Source: a virus
Length of the DNA: 29,260 nucleotides
Virus record (IMG/VR): IMGVR_UViG_3300045421_000582
Span: 1-29,260 of that record
Direction: 5' to 3' (one strand)
Below are positions 13,712 through 21,998 of this stretch, one piece after another. The stretch's first letter is position 1. Each line of letters opens with the position of its first letter. Under the pieces are notes generated by a model. It had not been told where the DNA came from. It worked only from the letters and a program-made list of their open reading frames with translations, and ran no database searches. The position numbers were made by a program, and so were the translations under genes.

Positions 13712-15505
13712 TTAAGCCGGTGTAGGCCCTCCTGCTCCTCCAGCCCCCCCGGCAGGAGCTGCTCCGCCAGGGGTCGGTGCACCGCCTGCAGGAGGCGCGC
13801 CACCAGCTTCAGGTCCCGGGCCAGGTCCAAATTCAGGAGGGGCCGGTGGTAACCCGCTAGGGCCGCCTAACGCACCGCCACCTTCAGATGGTTGACCACC
13901 ACCCGCGGCAGCTACCCCACCCTCTCTCCAATCCGGACCGCCTTGTGTAATCTGATCTAACTCCCAAAGCAATTCTCTATCTTTGCGTAAAAATTCTCTA
14001 TTTGCCATAATGTCTGTTTCAGACCAACCAAGGTATTTCTTTTGAGCATAAGTTTTAGATACTAATTCACTCTGAGTGATAGCATTAAAGTTTTCAGCTT
14101 TTAATTGAAATTTTTGGTTTTCCCTTAACTCATAAAAGTTAGTTGGAACATTAAAATATAAATCTAAATGTGTTTCTTTTAATTCATGTTTTTCCCAAAG
14201 TTTTTTAAGCTTTAAATGAGTAATAAAGCCGTTTTTGAAACCTGATGTAAAAGTTTGTTGTAGCCTTATAATAAATCGAGCAAATTTTAACTCTTCTCTA
14301 AGAATATCAGCGCCATCTTTGTATGTGTCTTCTGGGTTAATTCTCGTAACCGGTACTTTTAAAGCTTTGTATAATTTTTGAACAAAATACATCAAATCTG
14401 TAAGTTCACCAAGGTTCTGGCCACCAGGTAAAGGCGTAACTGTAGTGCCTTCACTGCCCGCTCTTTTAGCAAACCAAAAACTATCTAACATTGATTGAGG
14501 GTTAAATTTTTGAACGGTGGCTGCTTGATCAGCATCAAAAGTTTTTTTACTCCAATATTGTTGCATAAGCTTTCTTAAGTAAGCTTCTGCTTTTGGAGGG
14601 GGCATATTACCTACATCAACATTAAAAACTAACCGCTCCGGAGCCCTGACAAGTCTATAAATAACGATAGAATCTTCTATAAGGCTAAGCTGGCGATATG
14701 CTCGGCGCGCATTTTCTATAAAAGGAAGACGAACAGTTTTGCTTTCATTCCATATGCCTGAATTAATGTACGTTACTTGATTAACGTCCATAGGTACAAA
14801 TTCAGTTTTAATAATCTTAGTTGGATTCTTTAAATCAAAAACAGGCTTCTTTAAAAGATAACCCTTAATCAACATGTTTTGTACGTTACCAAAAATAGGA
14901 TCAATTAGATCGGAGGGTATTTGTATTACGCCAAGAACACCTTCTTCGGGAAATTTTTTATGAATAATATGTTCAAAATATATCTCTGCATCTACGAGCA
15001 TTTGTCTTACATACTCCCAACCGTTATGTTCTAAATCAAAATAACCTATATATTTTTGAAACTCTTTTTTAATTTCTTGCTTTACGTCTTCTGATAAATT
15101 TACATCACGAAATTTTAACTTTACTATTTCTCCATTATCATCCTTATTAATAAATTCATCACATATTTCATCCAAAGCGTTAGCAACTTCTGAAAAAGCT
15201 GCCATAACGCGATAATCCATTAACCGGCGAGATTTATCCGGTTGTATGTTTGCATACATGAATTCGTGATAATCTTTATTTTGTAAGACATTGGCTACAA
15301 GGTCATCTGTATATAAGACAGATGATGAAACACTTTGTCTTGCTAAAGCTTCGCTTTTCTTTGTACCTTTATCAAAAAATAGATTGTACTTGGGATTAAG
15401 ATCGTTAATTTTATCAGCAAGAGAGAGTTCTTTGTAAGGAAGCTTATTCGAAATAAACTTCATTAAGTCCCGACCAAACGTACTTTCCCTATTGGAATCA
15501 GCCAT
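13712..15505 (-). CDS. 20: Portal vertex protein, gp20-like
   Basis: A 597-residue portal. Diagnostic regions are EVANALDEICDEFINKD, near 105-120, the wing and stem segments DSIVIYRLVRAPERLVFNVDVGNMPP and EAYLRKLMQQYWSKKTFD, and FWFAKRAGSEGTTVTPLPGGQNLGEL followed by KVPVTRINPED. T4 gp20 has 524 residues. The excess is a C-terminal tail of about 75 residues made almost entirely of Gly, Ala and Pro, encoded by strikingly GC-rich DNA at about 13715-13940. The portal nucleates prohead assembly and is the DNA entry channel. A late octamer ends 5 nt before the ATG. Confidence 0.95.
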   Translation of the reverse strand: MADSNRESTFGRDLMKFISNKLPYKELSLADKINDLNPKYNLFFDKGTKKSEALARQSVSSSVLYTDDLVANVLQNKDYHEFMYANIQPDKSRRLMDYRVMAAFSEVANALDEICDEFINKDDNGEIVKLKFRDVNLSEDVKQEIKKEFQKYIGYFDLEHNGWEYVRQMLVDAEIYFEHIIHKKFPEEGVLGVIQIPSDLIDPIFGNVQNMLIKGYLLKKPVFDLKNPTKIIKTEFVPMDVNQVTYINSGIWNESKTVRLPFIENARRAYRQLSLIEDSIVIYRLVRAPERLVFNVDVGNMPPPKAEAYLRKLMQQYWSKKTFDADQAATVQKFNPQSMLDSFWFAKRAGSEGTTVTPLPGGQNLGELTDLMYFVQKLYKALKVPVTRINPEDTYKDGADILREELKFARFIIRLQQTFTSGFKNGFITHLKLKKLWEKHELKETHLDLYFNVPTNFYELRENQKFQLKAENFNAITQSELVSKTYAQKKYLGWSETDIMANREFLRKDRELLWELDQITQGGPDWREGGVAAAGGGQPSEGGGALGGPSGLPPAPPEFGPGPGPEAGGAPPAGGAPTPGGAAPAGGAGGAGGPTPA

Positions 15506-15510
15506 AATAT

Positions 15511-15518
15511 TATTTATT
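15511..15518 (-). promoter_or_regulatory. T4-late-like promoter abutting an ATG
   Basis: Minus-strand AATAAATA followed by 5 nt (ATATT) and the portal ATG at 15505. It lies in a 42-nt gap after the gp15-like gene; no Shine-Dalgarno is present. Confidence 0.65.
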
Positions 15519-15547
15519 AAAAGTATTCAAACATAAAGGTATAAACA

Positions 15548-16336
15548 TCACCCCGGGTATGAGTATATAACATCTGTAATAAGAGGGCTACCAGATAGAC
15601 TAAATGATTCGGTTTCAGACAATGTACTTGTACCCATCATTAATGTAGTAACATCATCATAAAGTGGAACATTTCTTTGAGCGTGGAAGTGAGTATCAAT
15701 TTGATAGATATTGCCCACATCTTGCTGTTTAACTTGAAACATCCAACCTTTTATTGTAAATGAAGTATCACCAACAATCTTATATTTTTCTGATGCATTT
15801 ATATCAGTAGGGTAAGTAAGATTAATACTACCGCTCCACAATATTTCACTTCTAATCTCTTGTTTTTGACTTAGTAAATCAGATGGTATTTTCCAAGATA
15901 TTATTATATAGGGGTTGTTGTAAGGTACAAAGTTTGAAATAATCTGATCCATATCAGATTGAAACTTTGAAAGGATAGACATATTGACAGTTATGTTAAT
16001 AGGTATTGGGCTAGCTAAAAAATTAGACTTAACATTTAAATTTGACCCAGGGAAATTAAAACCAGCCAATTTATTAAAAACACGAGTTTCGTCTCTTGCA
16101 ACGTTTGAAATGCTTATAGCAACAACTGGTACCGTTATGTTCTGCGCCTTGTTGACCAAATCGTACATTACTCTTTGTTTTGGGGAATAAACATATCTGA
16201 CTTGAAGTAAACTTTGGGCTACCCTATTCTTGTCGTATCTTTTGATAATAATATCGTCAAAAGCCGCAACGAACTGAGTAACAAGGTCCTTTACCTCGAA
16301 ATTAAATGTACGGTTCCTCACTTTATTATTTAACAA
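15548..16336 (-). CDS. 15: Tail completion / sheath stabiliser protein, gp15-like
   Basis: A 262-residue protein similar in plan to T4 gp15 (272 residues). An N-terminal NRTFNFEVKDLVTQFVAAFDDIIIKR resembles the gp15 start, followed by VRYVYSPKQRVMYDLVNK, and a central SPIPINITVNMSILSKFQSDMDQIISNFVPY that matches the gp15 segment PSPIKMIYELSIFTRYEDDMFQI. Late in the sequence TSFTIKGWMF fits the gp15 FEVNGWMY. gp15 caps the tail tube and sheath at the neck. The start is uncertain: TTG at 16336 overlaps the helicase gene by 7 nt, and a GTG five codons downstream at 16321 is the alternative. Confidence 0.8.
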   Translation of the reverse strand: MLNNKVRNRTFNFEVKDLVTQFVAAFDDIIIKRYDKNRVAQSLLQVRYVYSPKQRVMYDLVNKAQNITVPVVAISISNVARDETRVFNKLAGFNFPGSNLNVKSNFLASPIPINITVNMSILSKFQSDMDQIISNFVPYNNPYIIISWKIPSDLLSQKQEIRSEILWSGSINLTYPTDINASEKYKIVGDTSFTIKGWMFQVKQQDVGNIYQIDTHFHAQRNVPLYDDVTTLMMGTSTLSETESFSLSGSPLITDVIYSYPG

Positions 16337-17961
16337 ATTCTATCTATAAAATATTTCGGAAGTTTGACTTTTACGCGTTTAAGTGTATTAAAAATATTAC
16401 CATCCAGTATGTATGTAGTTGAAAAATCTTGCTTACTTCTTGTTGCACGCCCGCAAGCCTGTACTAGTGCATTTAGCATTTTATTTTCATACCAATCTTT
16501 ATCTAAATCAAAAAGTTTTTTAATTCTTTTAGATGATAAAGGTGGATATGGTAATTTTACTATAATTTGAAACCGCGCTAAGTCGTCTTTTAAATCTATA
16601 CCATATGCTAAAGAAGGGCTTACTAAAATTGTTGGTAAATGCGATTCAAAATGCTCTTTTAAAATTTCTTCATTATTGGTAAGATCATCGCGAAATAAAA
16701 ACCGGCAATTATCTTTAAGTTTTGTTTTTAATGTTTCGGTAATTTCATTAGAATGGGTATGTATAATTCCTTTTTCTGTGATATGATGATTGACAATAGA
16801 CTTTATTTGATCACAAATAACAGGTAAAACATTTTTTATATTTTTATAGTTAAGCTTATTTTTTGATGTTACATATATAGGAGATTTTTGCGAATCAAAA
16901 TCACTATCAACCTCAACATACGTATAATCTTCTATTCCTAGACTCCGTGCAAAATTTTTATGATCAATAATAGTAGCAGACATAAGCAAAATATTATCAG
17001 CATAATCGAAGATATGTTTGGAAAGTCTATTTACGCGTAATGGTAAAAATGAAACTTTTTTTGCATCAAAATCGACAATGTATTCGCTTTCTCTCCAATT
17101 TGCATTTACGGTGAGTAACGAGCGGTGAATATTTTTTAAATATAAAAGCTTTATGCGATCAGGCTGTGATAAAGCTCCTTCTTTCTTAGATGCTTTTACT
17201 ATGAGTGTATTTATTTTTTCGCTTAATGTTAAAATTAAATCGTTAGTCCAGCTAAACGCTCTTTCACGGTTTTCTGATATAATAGGCTTATACTCTATAC
17301 CATAATTTCTTAATTTATCATATATAATTTCTGCAGAAAATCTCTTAACAAGCTCATCTTCTAATTCCGATGCTTCGTCACAAATAATAAAGTTTTTCCG
17401 CTTCACATGGTTTGGTAGACTTAAAAACATTTTATAGTTTAAAACTGAAAATTGGGAAAGTAATGATTTGTTTCTTTGTGTATAGTAAGCACAAAAGTTT
17501 TTCTCCCAACAATCGTCCCTCAGCTTTGGTAAAAACACACAAGGGGCGGTTTCAACATCGAATCTTGTATCTACATTGCAGGCATAGTTAGTTTTGCCTT
17601 TTAATAAGTCGGTATCAGGAAATAATTTTAAATACTGATCTTGAAGTGATTTCGTTATAGTTAAAGCAAATGTCCCGAATGGGGGTTCCGATAAGCATTC
17701 TACTTCATGATTATAATTACCCACGTAATCTTGCTTATAAGCCTTATATGAAGTAATTAAATTTTTAAATTCTGTAGAAGGTTTTTGACTTAATCCGGAT
17801 AATGTTTTAGCTAAAAAACTTTTACCCGACCCCGTTGGAGCACTACAAACAACAAATTTTTTACTATTATTAAACGCTCTCTCAACGCCTTTGATTAATT
17901 TTACTTGCTGTGAACTAGGGTTGTATTCTTTTGGGAAGTGACCTAAATATCTACTCAGCAC
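16330..17961 (-). CDS. XPD/DinG-like iron-sulphur DNA helicase
   Basis: A 543-residue superfamily 2 helicase. Walker A APTGSGKS is at 41-48 and a DEAS Walker B variant at 195-198. Between them four cysteines, C128, C141, C151 and C157, are spaced as in the 4Fe-4S domain of XPD and DinG proteins. Motif III-like LLMSATI, the VSPSLAYGIDLKDD segment and the final QACGRATRS (motif VI) complete the helicase. It should unwind DNA 5' to 3' during replication or repair. The start is GTG at 17961, 6 nt after a TATAAT; an ATG two bases upstream is out of frame. Its end overlaps the gp15-like gene. Confidence 0.88.
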   Translation of the reverse strand: MLSRYLGHFPKEYNPSSQQVKLIKGVERAFNNSKKFVVCSAPTGSGKSFLAKTLSGLSQKPSTEFKNLITSYKAYKQDYVGNYNHEVECLSEPPFGTFALTITKSLQDQYLKLFPDTDLLKGKTNYACNVDTRFDVETAPCVFLPKLRDDCWEKNFCAYYTQRNKSLLSQFSVLNYKMFLSLPNHVKRKNFIICDEASELEDELVKRFSAEIIYDKLRNYGIEYKPIISENRERAFSWTNDLILTLSEKINTLIVKASKKEGALSQPDRIKLLYLKNIHRSLLTVNANWRESEYIVDFDAKKVSFLPLRVNRLSKHIFDYADNILLMSATIIDHKNFARSLGIEDYTYVEVDSDFDSQKSPIYVTSKNKLNYKNIKNVLPVICDQIKSIVNHHITEKGIIHTHSNEITETLKTKLKDNCRFLFRDDLTNNEEILKEHFESHLPTILVSPSLAYGIDLKDDLARFQIIVKLPYPPLSSKRIKKLFDLDKDWYENKMLNALVQACGRATRSKQDFSTTYILDGNIFNTLKRVKVKLPKYFIDRIC

Positions 17962-17967
17962 ATTAAT

Positions 17968-17973
17968 ATTATA
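17968..17973 (-). promoter_or_regulatory. -10-like TATAAT abutting the helicase GTG
   Basis: Minus-strand TATAAT is followed by ATTAAT and the GTG at 17961, the same 6-nt spacing as at the DpdA operon. No good -35 hexamer is found at 16-18 nt. A second TATAAT lies 10 nt further upstream, so AT-richness may explain part of this. Confidence 0.35.
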
Positions 17974-17990
17974 TCTTATTATAATTCAAA

Positions 17991-18338
17991 TTATACAGAT
18001 AAAATTGTAAGTTTTTTATTAAAAAGTTTAAAAGGTTTCTTTGTCTTAATTCTATTAATAATATCTTTTAAATTCTTATCTCCTCTACAAAAAGTATCAA
18101 CCGTATAATCAAAAACTATTTTTTCATCAAAAACTTCTATATTAAAAGGGTAGGGGATCTCATATAATATTTTTTTATTATTTTTTACCTCAGATATAAG
18201 CGTAAAAATACAGTAAAAATCTTTTAAACAAAATAATAGTATCTTACCCTCTTTTAAAGTCTTAGTATCAAGTAAAAATTTGACTTTCTTTTGAAGAAAG
18301 TTATTTACACTTTTTTCTATTTGTTCAACAGATGTCAT
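17991..18338 (-). CDS. Hypothetical protein
   Basis: A 115-residue Lys- and Phe-rich protein. Alternating hydrophobic strands (KVKFLLDTKTLKEGKILLFCLKDFYCIFTLIS) suggest a small beta-rich domain, followed by a basic C-terminus. No motif is recognised. Its ATG overlaps the stop of the upstream gene by 4 nt (ATGA), which supports a real, translationally coupled gene. No function can be suggested. Confidence 0.6.
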   Translation of the reverse strand: MTSVEQIEKSVNNFLQKKVKFLLDTKTLKEGKILLFCLKDFYCIFTLISEVKNNKKILYEIPYPFNIEVFDEKIVFDYTVDTFCRGDKNLKDIINRIKTKKPFKLFNKKLTILSV

Positions 18339-18712
18339 GCGTTCATAAAATCTATTTTTTGTTTTTGAGACATACCGGCTAATACTTCATTAAAGTATTT
18401 CCAAAACTCTTGACCTGCAGGTATAAATGTAATAAGCTCGCAGGCTGACATATTAACACAACGATAATCCTGCATAAAGATGTCCCAGGTTATTAAAAGA
18501 TTTTTTTCTGTAGGATTAAAACGAGGAGTACGCATAGCAGGCCTATAATTTAAAGCAAGTCTACCTTCTGTACTATTTAAAAGCTTTAAACTATTTGTAC
18601 AAAGCATACGTCTAGTAGGAGGAGAACCAAGCTTTGGTCTCCTACGAATAAATTTTATTTCCCCCACATTACTTAGAAGAACGTTTTTTAATGTGGGAAG
18701 CGACACTTTCAT
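18335..18712 (-). CDS. Hypothetical protein, possible small SH3-like (WYL_2/DUF2693-type) domain
   Basis: A 125-residue basic protein. The segments VGEIKFIRRRP, TRRMLCTNSLKLL, NLLITWDIFMQDYRCVNMSACELI and EFWKYFNEVLAGM show a short beta-barrel pattern in which RRMLCT and the later VWD/YR-type strand recall the phage DUF2693 (WYL_2) family; this is a weak resemblance by eye. The gene overlaps the upstream co-chaperonin gene by 44 nt and the downstream gene by 4 nt, so it belongs to the same operon. Regulatory nucleic-acid binding would be a guess. Confidence 0.6.
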   Translation of the reverse strand: MKVSLPTLKNVLLSNVGEIKFIRRRPKLGSPPTRRMLCTNSLKLLNSTEGRLALNYRPAMRTPRFNPTEKNLLITWDIFMQDYRCVNMSACELITFIPAGQEFWKYFNEVLAGMSQKQKIDFMNA

Positions 18713-19115
18713 TATCTTTCCTTAATGAACAAATACCAAAAATTCTCTGTTCATTTAGGAATACTCCTTTTTTTAATGTACCATAATTATCTACATCTAA
18801 ATTAGCTATCGGTATTCCAAGATTGTTAGGAAAGCATACGTAATCGCCAATCTGGGTATATTTAATATTGGGGCCCGCAAGTATAACTTCTCCTATTCTC
18901 CATGCACGGGTATCTGTATTAAGAGGAACAACTATACCGTTTCTAATAATAGAAGCCCCGTCCTCAGCTTCATCAACAAACTTTACTAATAAAATATCAT
19001 CTAAAAGTTTTTTTAAATTATAACCTGTAAAAACTGAATTAAATGAATTTTTAGGTGTCTCCGATAAGTCAATTAATGACTTTTTGACAGATAATAAGTC
19101 TATGTTCGCGCTCAT
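18669..19115 (-). CDS. GroES/gp31-like co-chaperonin
   Basis: A 148-residue protein whose central part fits the Cpn10 fold: LLDDILLVKFVDEAEDGASIIRNGIVVP (start strand and mobile-loop position), WRIGEVILAGPNIKYTQIGDYVCFPNNLGI (the GeVxAxGxG and vGDxVxFp elements), and NEQRIFGICSL at the end. GroES proteins are about 97 residues; T4 gp31 is 111. Here an additional N-terminal helix of about 35 residues and a basic tail are present. In T4 gp31 replaces GroES for capsid folding, and the same role for gp23 is inferred. A late-like octamer lies 23 nt upstream. Confidence 0.65.
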   Translation of the reverse strand: MSANIDLLSVKKSLIDLSETPKNSFNSVFTGYNLKKLLDDILLVKFVDEAEDGASIIRNGIVVPLNTDTRAWRIGEVILAGPNIKYTQIGDYVCFPNNLGIPIANLDVDNYGTLKKGVFLNEQRIFGICSLRKDNESVASHIKKRSSK

Positions 19116-19138
19116 TAAAATGACTTATGCGAGCGCTT

Positions 19139-19146
19139 TATTTATT
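19139..19146 (-). promoter_or_regulatory. T4-late-like octamer upstream of the co-chaperonin gene
   Basis: Minus-strand AATAAATA overlaps the end of the gp62-like gene and lies 23 nt before the ATG at 19115. The predicted leader of about 18 nt has no Shine-Dalgarno. A GCGCTCGC-rich palindrome follows the octamer. Confidence 0.45.
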
Positions 19147-19510
19147 CAATCGATAGATATTCCTTTACTTCTCTTTTAGAAATTTCGTGTTTTTTACTAA
19201 GAAGCCCAACTAAATCAATACTATCTTCATTAGATTTTGTCTCGTCTTTAATTTTCTTTACATAGCTTATATTTTTTCTAACTTTTTTTGGTATTACAGC
19301 TACTAAAAGATTGTAAAAGTCGAGTTTGTTTTCAAATGTTGATATATATTTTCCAATGCTATTTACCATTAAAGCACAATCTGGAGAATACATACTAATC
19401 CATCGATTTATGAGGTATGGTGAGAATGATTTACTATCATCAATAGACTTATATGCAGTCTTATTTTTTGTAAATAAAATATCGCTTAAAAAATCAAAAA
19501 TTGTACTCAA
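19142..19510 (-). CDS. 62: Clamp-loader small subunit, gp62-like
   Basis: A 122-residue protein. FSPYLINRWISMYSPDCALMVNSIGKYI and DFYNLLVAVIPKKVRKNISYVKK follow the pattern of the gp62 small subunit of T4-like phages: an NR(W/F)LS motif, a central helical part and a basic K-rich strand. T4 gp62 has 187 residues; marine T4-like forms tend to be shorter. It would pair with gp44 to load the gp45 clamp. gp44 and gp45 are not in the window, so the partnership is inferred. It overlaps the DUF366-like gene by an ATGA. Confidence 0.6.
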   Translation of the reverse strand: MSTIFDFLSDILFTKNKTAYKSIDDSKSFSPYLINRWISMYSPDCALMVNSIGKYISTFENKLDFYNLLVAVIPKKVRKNISYVKKIKDETKSNEDSIDLVGLLSKKHEISKREVKEYLSIE

Positions 19511-20094
19511 GTGATAACTTTAGTAGTAGCGATAAAAATATCATCGTTTAAAGTATAAAAAAGCTTTATTGCATCCTGCATAAGCCCGATAGCCTGGGTA
19601 TCATCTAAATTAGTAGAAAAAGCAAATGCAGGAGCTTTTTTACCGGCTTTAATATTAATACCTGTATGACCTAGCGCAGTTCCGTTCTTTACGTATGTTA
19701 TACTCACACTGCATTTACCACTAGTTTGGGTGACACCACCTTGAGTATGCTCTTTCTGAACAATCATATCGTCTCCGTCTACAGTAATAGGAGCCTTAAG
19801 ATAAGAAATACTTAAAATATTTGCTACCTGCGTATTAAACAGTCTTTGCCAGGCAACAGCGCCAAAAGGATCTAAATACGGTATTTCCCAAACAAAATTA
19901 ATAGCATCTTCACTGTAAATAAAGTCATTATTTAAAACGTCCTCAGTATCAATCATTCCTTCAGCTTCTACTTTCATAGGTGCACGAAACGCTAGAATAT
20001 TTCCAATAGGTAATGTTCGTTCTTTAAAGAATTTATAAGCAAAGCGATTATGAATTAAGGTACCATCATAAATTTTAATGTCTTCGGAAATCAT
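19507..20094 (-). CDS. DUF366-like protein
   Basis: A 195-residue protein. IYDGTLIHNRFAYKFF (8-23), GNILAFRAPMKV (31-42), MIDTEDVLNNDFIYSEDAINFVWEIP (47-72) and AVAWQRLFNTQVANIL (79-94) match, by my recollection, the pattern of the DUF366 family of archaea, bacteria and phages: a start DG, a central (V/I)D(L/T)EDV and a (H/N)F(I/V)xE motif. The function of that family is unknown to me. The gene overlaps the gp62-like gene by four bases. It is preceded by a weak AGGAAAA, and a 23-residue mini-ORF ends 4 nt upstream. Confidence 0.55.
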   Translation of the reverse strand: MISEDIKIYDGTLIHNRFAYKFFKERTLPIGNILAFRAPMKVEAEGMIDTEDVLNNDFIYSEDAINFVWEIPYLDPFGAVAWQRLFNTQVANILSISYLKAPITVDGDDMIVQKEHTQGGVTQTSGKCSVSITYVKNGTALGHTGINIKAGKKAPAFAFSTNLDDTQAIGLMQDAIKLFYTLNDDIFIATTKVIT

Positions 20095-20098
20095 ATTA

Positions 20099-20170
20099 TT
20101 ATTTTCCTATTATCTTAGTAAGATAAATAAAAACTGCAATACAAAGTAGAAATCCAAAAACATCAATCAT
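20099..20170 (-). CDS. Possible 23-residue hydrophobic peptide
   Basis: This ORF's ATG overlaps the TGA of the epimerase gene (ATGA), and it ends in TAA 4 nt before the DUF366-like ATG. The peptide MIDVFGFLLCIAVFIYLTKIIGK is a single membrane-spanning helix with a positively charged end. Coupling and tight packing on both sides are the only evidence; in AT-rich DNA such a short ORF could be accidental, or exist only to carry ribosomes to the next gene. Confidence 0.35.
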   Translation of the reverse strand: MIDVFGFLLCIAVFIYLTKIIGK

Positions 20171-21159
20171 ACATATATCATTCTATTAATCCAAGCATAC
20201 GTTTTACTAAGGCCTATTTCTAGAGGTTGAGATGGAGCCCATCCAATTTTTTCTTTAATCAGTTTATTATCTGAATTTCTACCTCTAACTCCTGTAGGTC
20301 CTTTTATATGTTTTTTAATTAAAGTTTTACCTGCTATCTTAGAAACTATATCTACTAATTGATTAATAGAAACTTTTTCTTCAGATCCTATATTTACAGG
20401 GCCTTCAAAATTAGATTCCATTAATTTAATAATCCCATCTAAACATTCATCAACATACAAAAAGCTTCTCGTTTGATTACCGTCTCCCCAAATCTCAATT
20501 TCGCCCCCGTCAACTGCTTGGGCCACTTTTCTACAAATAGCAGCGGGAGCTTTCTCTTTTCCGTTATTCCATGAGCCGAGCGGGCCAAAAATATTATGAA
20601 AACGAGCAATCTTTACGTTTAACCCATAATTTCGCTTATAAGCTAAATATAAACGTTCACTAAATAATTTCTCCCAACCGTATTCGCTGTCTGGATTAGC
20701 TGGGTATGCAGAGCTTTCTTCACAATTTGGGTTATCAGGGTCCAATTGATTATGCTCCGGATACATGCATGCACTACTACTGTAAAATAATTTTTTAACT
20801 TTAAATTTAGTAGCCAGATCAACAACATTTAAATTAATCGATGCAGAATTATGCATTACATCGGCATCATGATCACCAGTAAAAATATATCCTGCTCCGC
20901 CCATATCAGCAGCTAATTGATATATTTCATCTACATAAATTTCTTTACTGTTTGTATTGCTATCTTTCAATACATATAAACTATCTTTTACTATTTGTCT
21001 GTCTCGTAAATCACCTACAATAAAATCATCTGCATTTGTACTGCTAAATTCTGGAGATTTTAAATCTACTCCTCTTACCCAGTAACCAAGATCTTTTAAT
21101 TTATTTACTAAATGGTTTCCAATAAAACCACCTGCGCCACATACTAATGCATATTTCAT
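20167..21159 (-). CDS. GDP-mannose 3,5-epimerase (GME-like, makes GDP-L-galactose)
   Basis: A 330-residue extended short-chain dehydrogenase. The NAD-binding GAGGFIG is at 9-15. Features specific to plant-type GME are present: AADMGG (83-88), SSSACMYPE (127-135, Cys131 matching the catalytic Cys of GME), YGWEK (160-164, Tyr and Lys of the SDR triad), RFHNIFGP (186-193), KEKAPAAICRK (201-211), GDGNQTRSFLYVDEC (225-239) and GPTGVRGRNSDN (287-298). Plant GME epimerises both C3 and C5 of GDP-D-mannose. The gene belongs to the glycan island and overlaps the GT10 gene by ATGA. An UDP-sugar epimerase is an alternative but fits less well. Confidence 0.85.
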   Translation of the reverse strand: MKYALVCGAGGFIGNHLVNKLKDLGYWVRGVDLKSPEFSSTNADDFIVGDLRDRQIVKDSLYVLKDSNTNSKEIYVDEIYQLAADMGGAGYIFTGDHDADVMHNSASINLNVVDLATKFKVKKLFYSSSACMYPEHNQLDPDNPNCEESSAYPANPDSEYGWEKLFSERLYLAYKRNYGLNVKIARFHNIFGPLGSWNNGKEKAPAAICRKVAQAVDGGEIEIWGDGNQTRSFLYVDECLDGIIKLMESNFEGPVNIGSEEKVSINQLVDIVSKIAGKTLIKKHIKGPTGVRGRNSDNKLIKEKIGWAPSQPLEIGLSKTYAWINRMIYV

Positions 21160-21998
21160 AAAATATATTTTTTTATTGTTTTAGCTAAAGAATCATCCGA
21201 AGAGAGGTACTCTTGTGCTTTTTTAAAGTTATTTTTAATATTAACTGACCTTTCAATAAAATAATTATTAGATAGTTTTAGCTTTTCAATATCAGTTAAA
21301 CTATTAAACAAAATTAATCCTTTTAAATCAAAAAAATCACCTATATTAGGACAGCCCCAATATATAGGTATACAGCCTGTTACAAAAGCATCTATAAGTT
21401 TTTCTGTAAAATAATTATAGTATTGACAGTTTTCGATAACAAAAGTAAACTTATAGTTCTTTAAAGAATCTAATTTATCGAATATGTGTCCGGTTTTAGT
21501 ACCACCGCCAAATGCATCTATACCCTGTACTTGACGATAAATTGCATGTCTTAATTGCTGTCCGGGTAAAAAGGATTTACCTGAAAGTATAATAGAACAA
21601 TTTTTAGATTTTTCATCTTTATATAACCCATGATCATTTTCGTTTATCCAAGTACCACCAACAATAGCCGGTAGATATTTTTTTGGATTTTTTTCAATTA
21701 AATCTCTTCTAAAGGTGATGATATAATCGAACCGGTTATCTATTTTTTCTAAATTTTGCGTAACTTGAGGTTTAACACCAGGCGATTCAATACACCATCC
21801 AACCTTAGTTTTTGTTTTGACCTGTTCGGGAAAATCACTGTACATATATTCATCACTAAAAACAGTTATACCATCATAAGACATTAATTTTTCTTTATAT
21901 GAAATTAACGTAGGTTTTCTATCTTTTGTAGAAGTTAGAAACCCATTCTCATTTAAAGAATGTCCGAACGTACCATCAAATAAGTTTACTTTTATCAT
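21156..21998 (-). CDS. GT10 fucosyltransferase-like glycosyltransferase
   Basis: A 280-residue GT-B enzyme. Residues 183-215 hold the GT10 signature: a YKFTFVIENC stretch, YFTEKLIDAF and GCIPIYWG, close to the alpha-1,3/4-fucosyltransferase FEN-x-YxTEK motif and GxxPxxxG. An N-terminal SDE and the WCIESPGV segment (68-75) fit an acceptor-side domain. GT10 enzymes transfer L-fucose from GDP-L-fucose; GDP-L-galactose differs only by a 6-hydroxyl, and the neighbouring gene would make it. It starts after an AAAGG ribosome-binding site 8-12 nt upstream, after an 18-nt gap from the next gene. Confidence 0.8.
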   Translation of the reverse strand: MIKVNLFDGTFGHSLNENGFLTSTKDRKPTLISYKEKLMSYDGITVFSDEYMYSDFPEQVKTKTKVGWCIESPGVKPQVTQNLEKIDNRFDYIITFRRDLIEKNPKKYLPAIVGGTWINENDHGLYKDEKSKNCSIILSGKSFLPGQQLRHAIYRQVQGIDAFGGGTKTGHIFDKLDSLKNYKFTFVIENCQYYNYFTEKLIDAFVTGCIPIYWGCPNIGDFFDLKGLILFNSLTDIEKLKLSNNYFIERSVNIKNNFKKAQEYLSSDDSLAKTIKKYIL

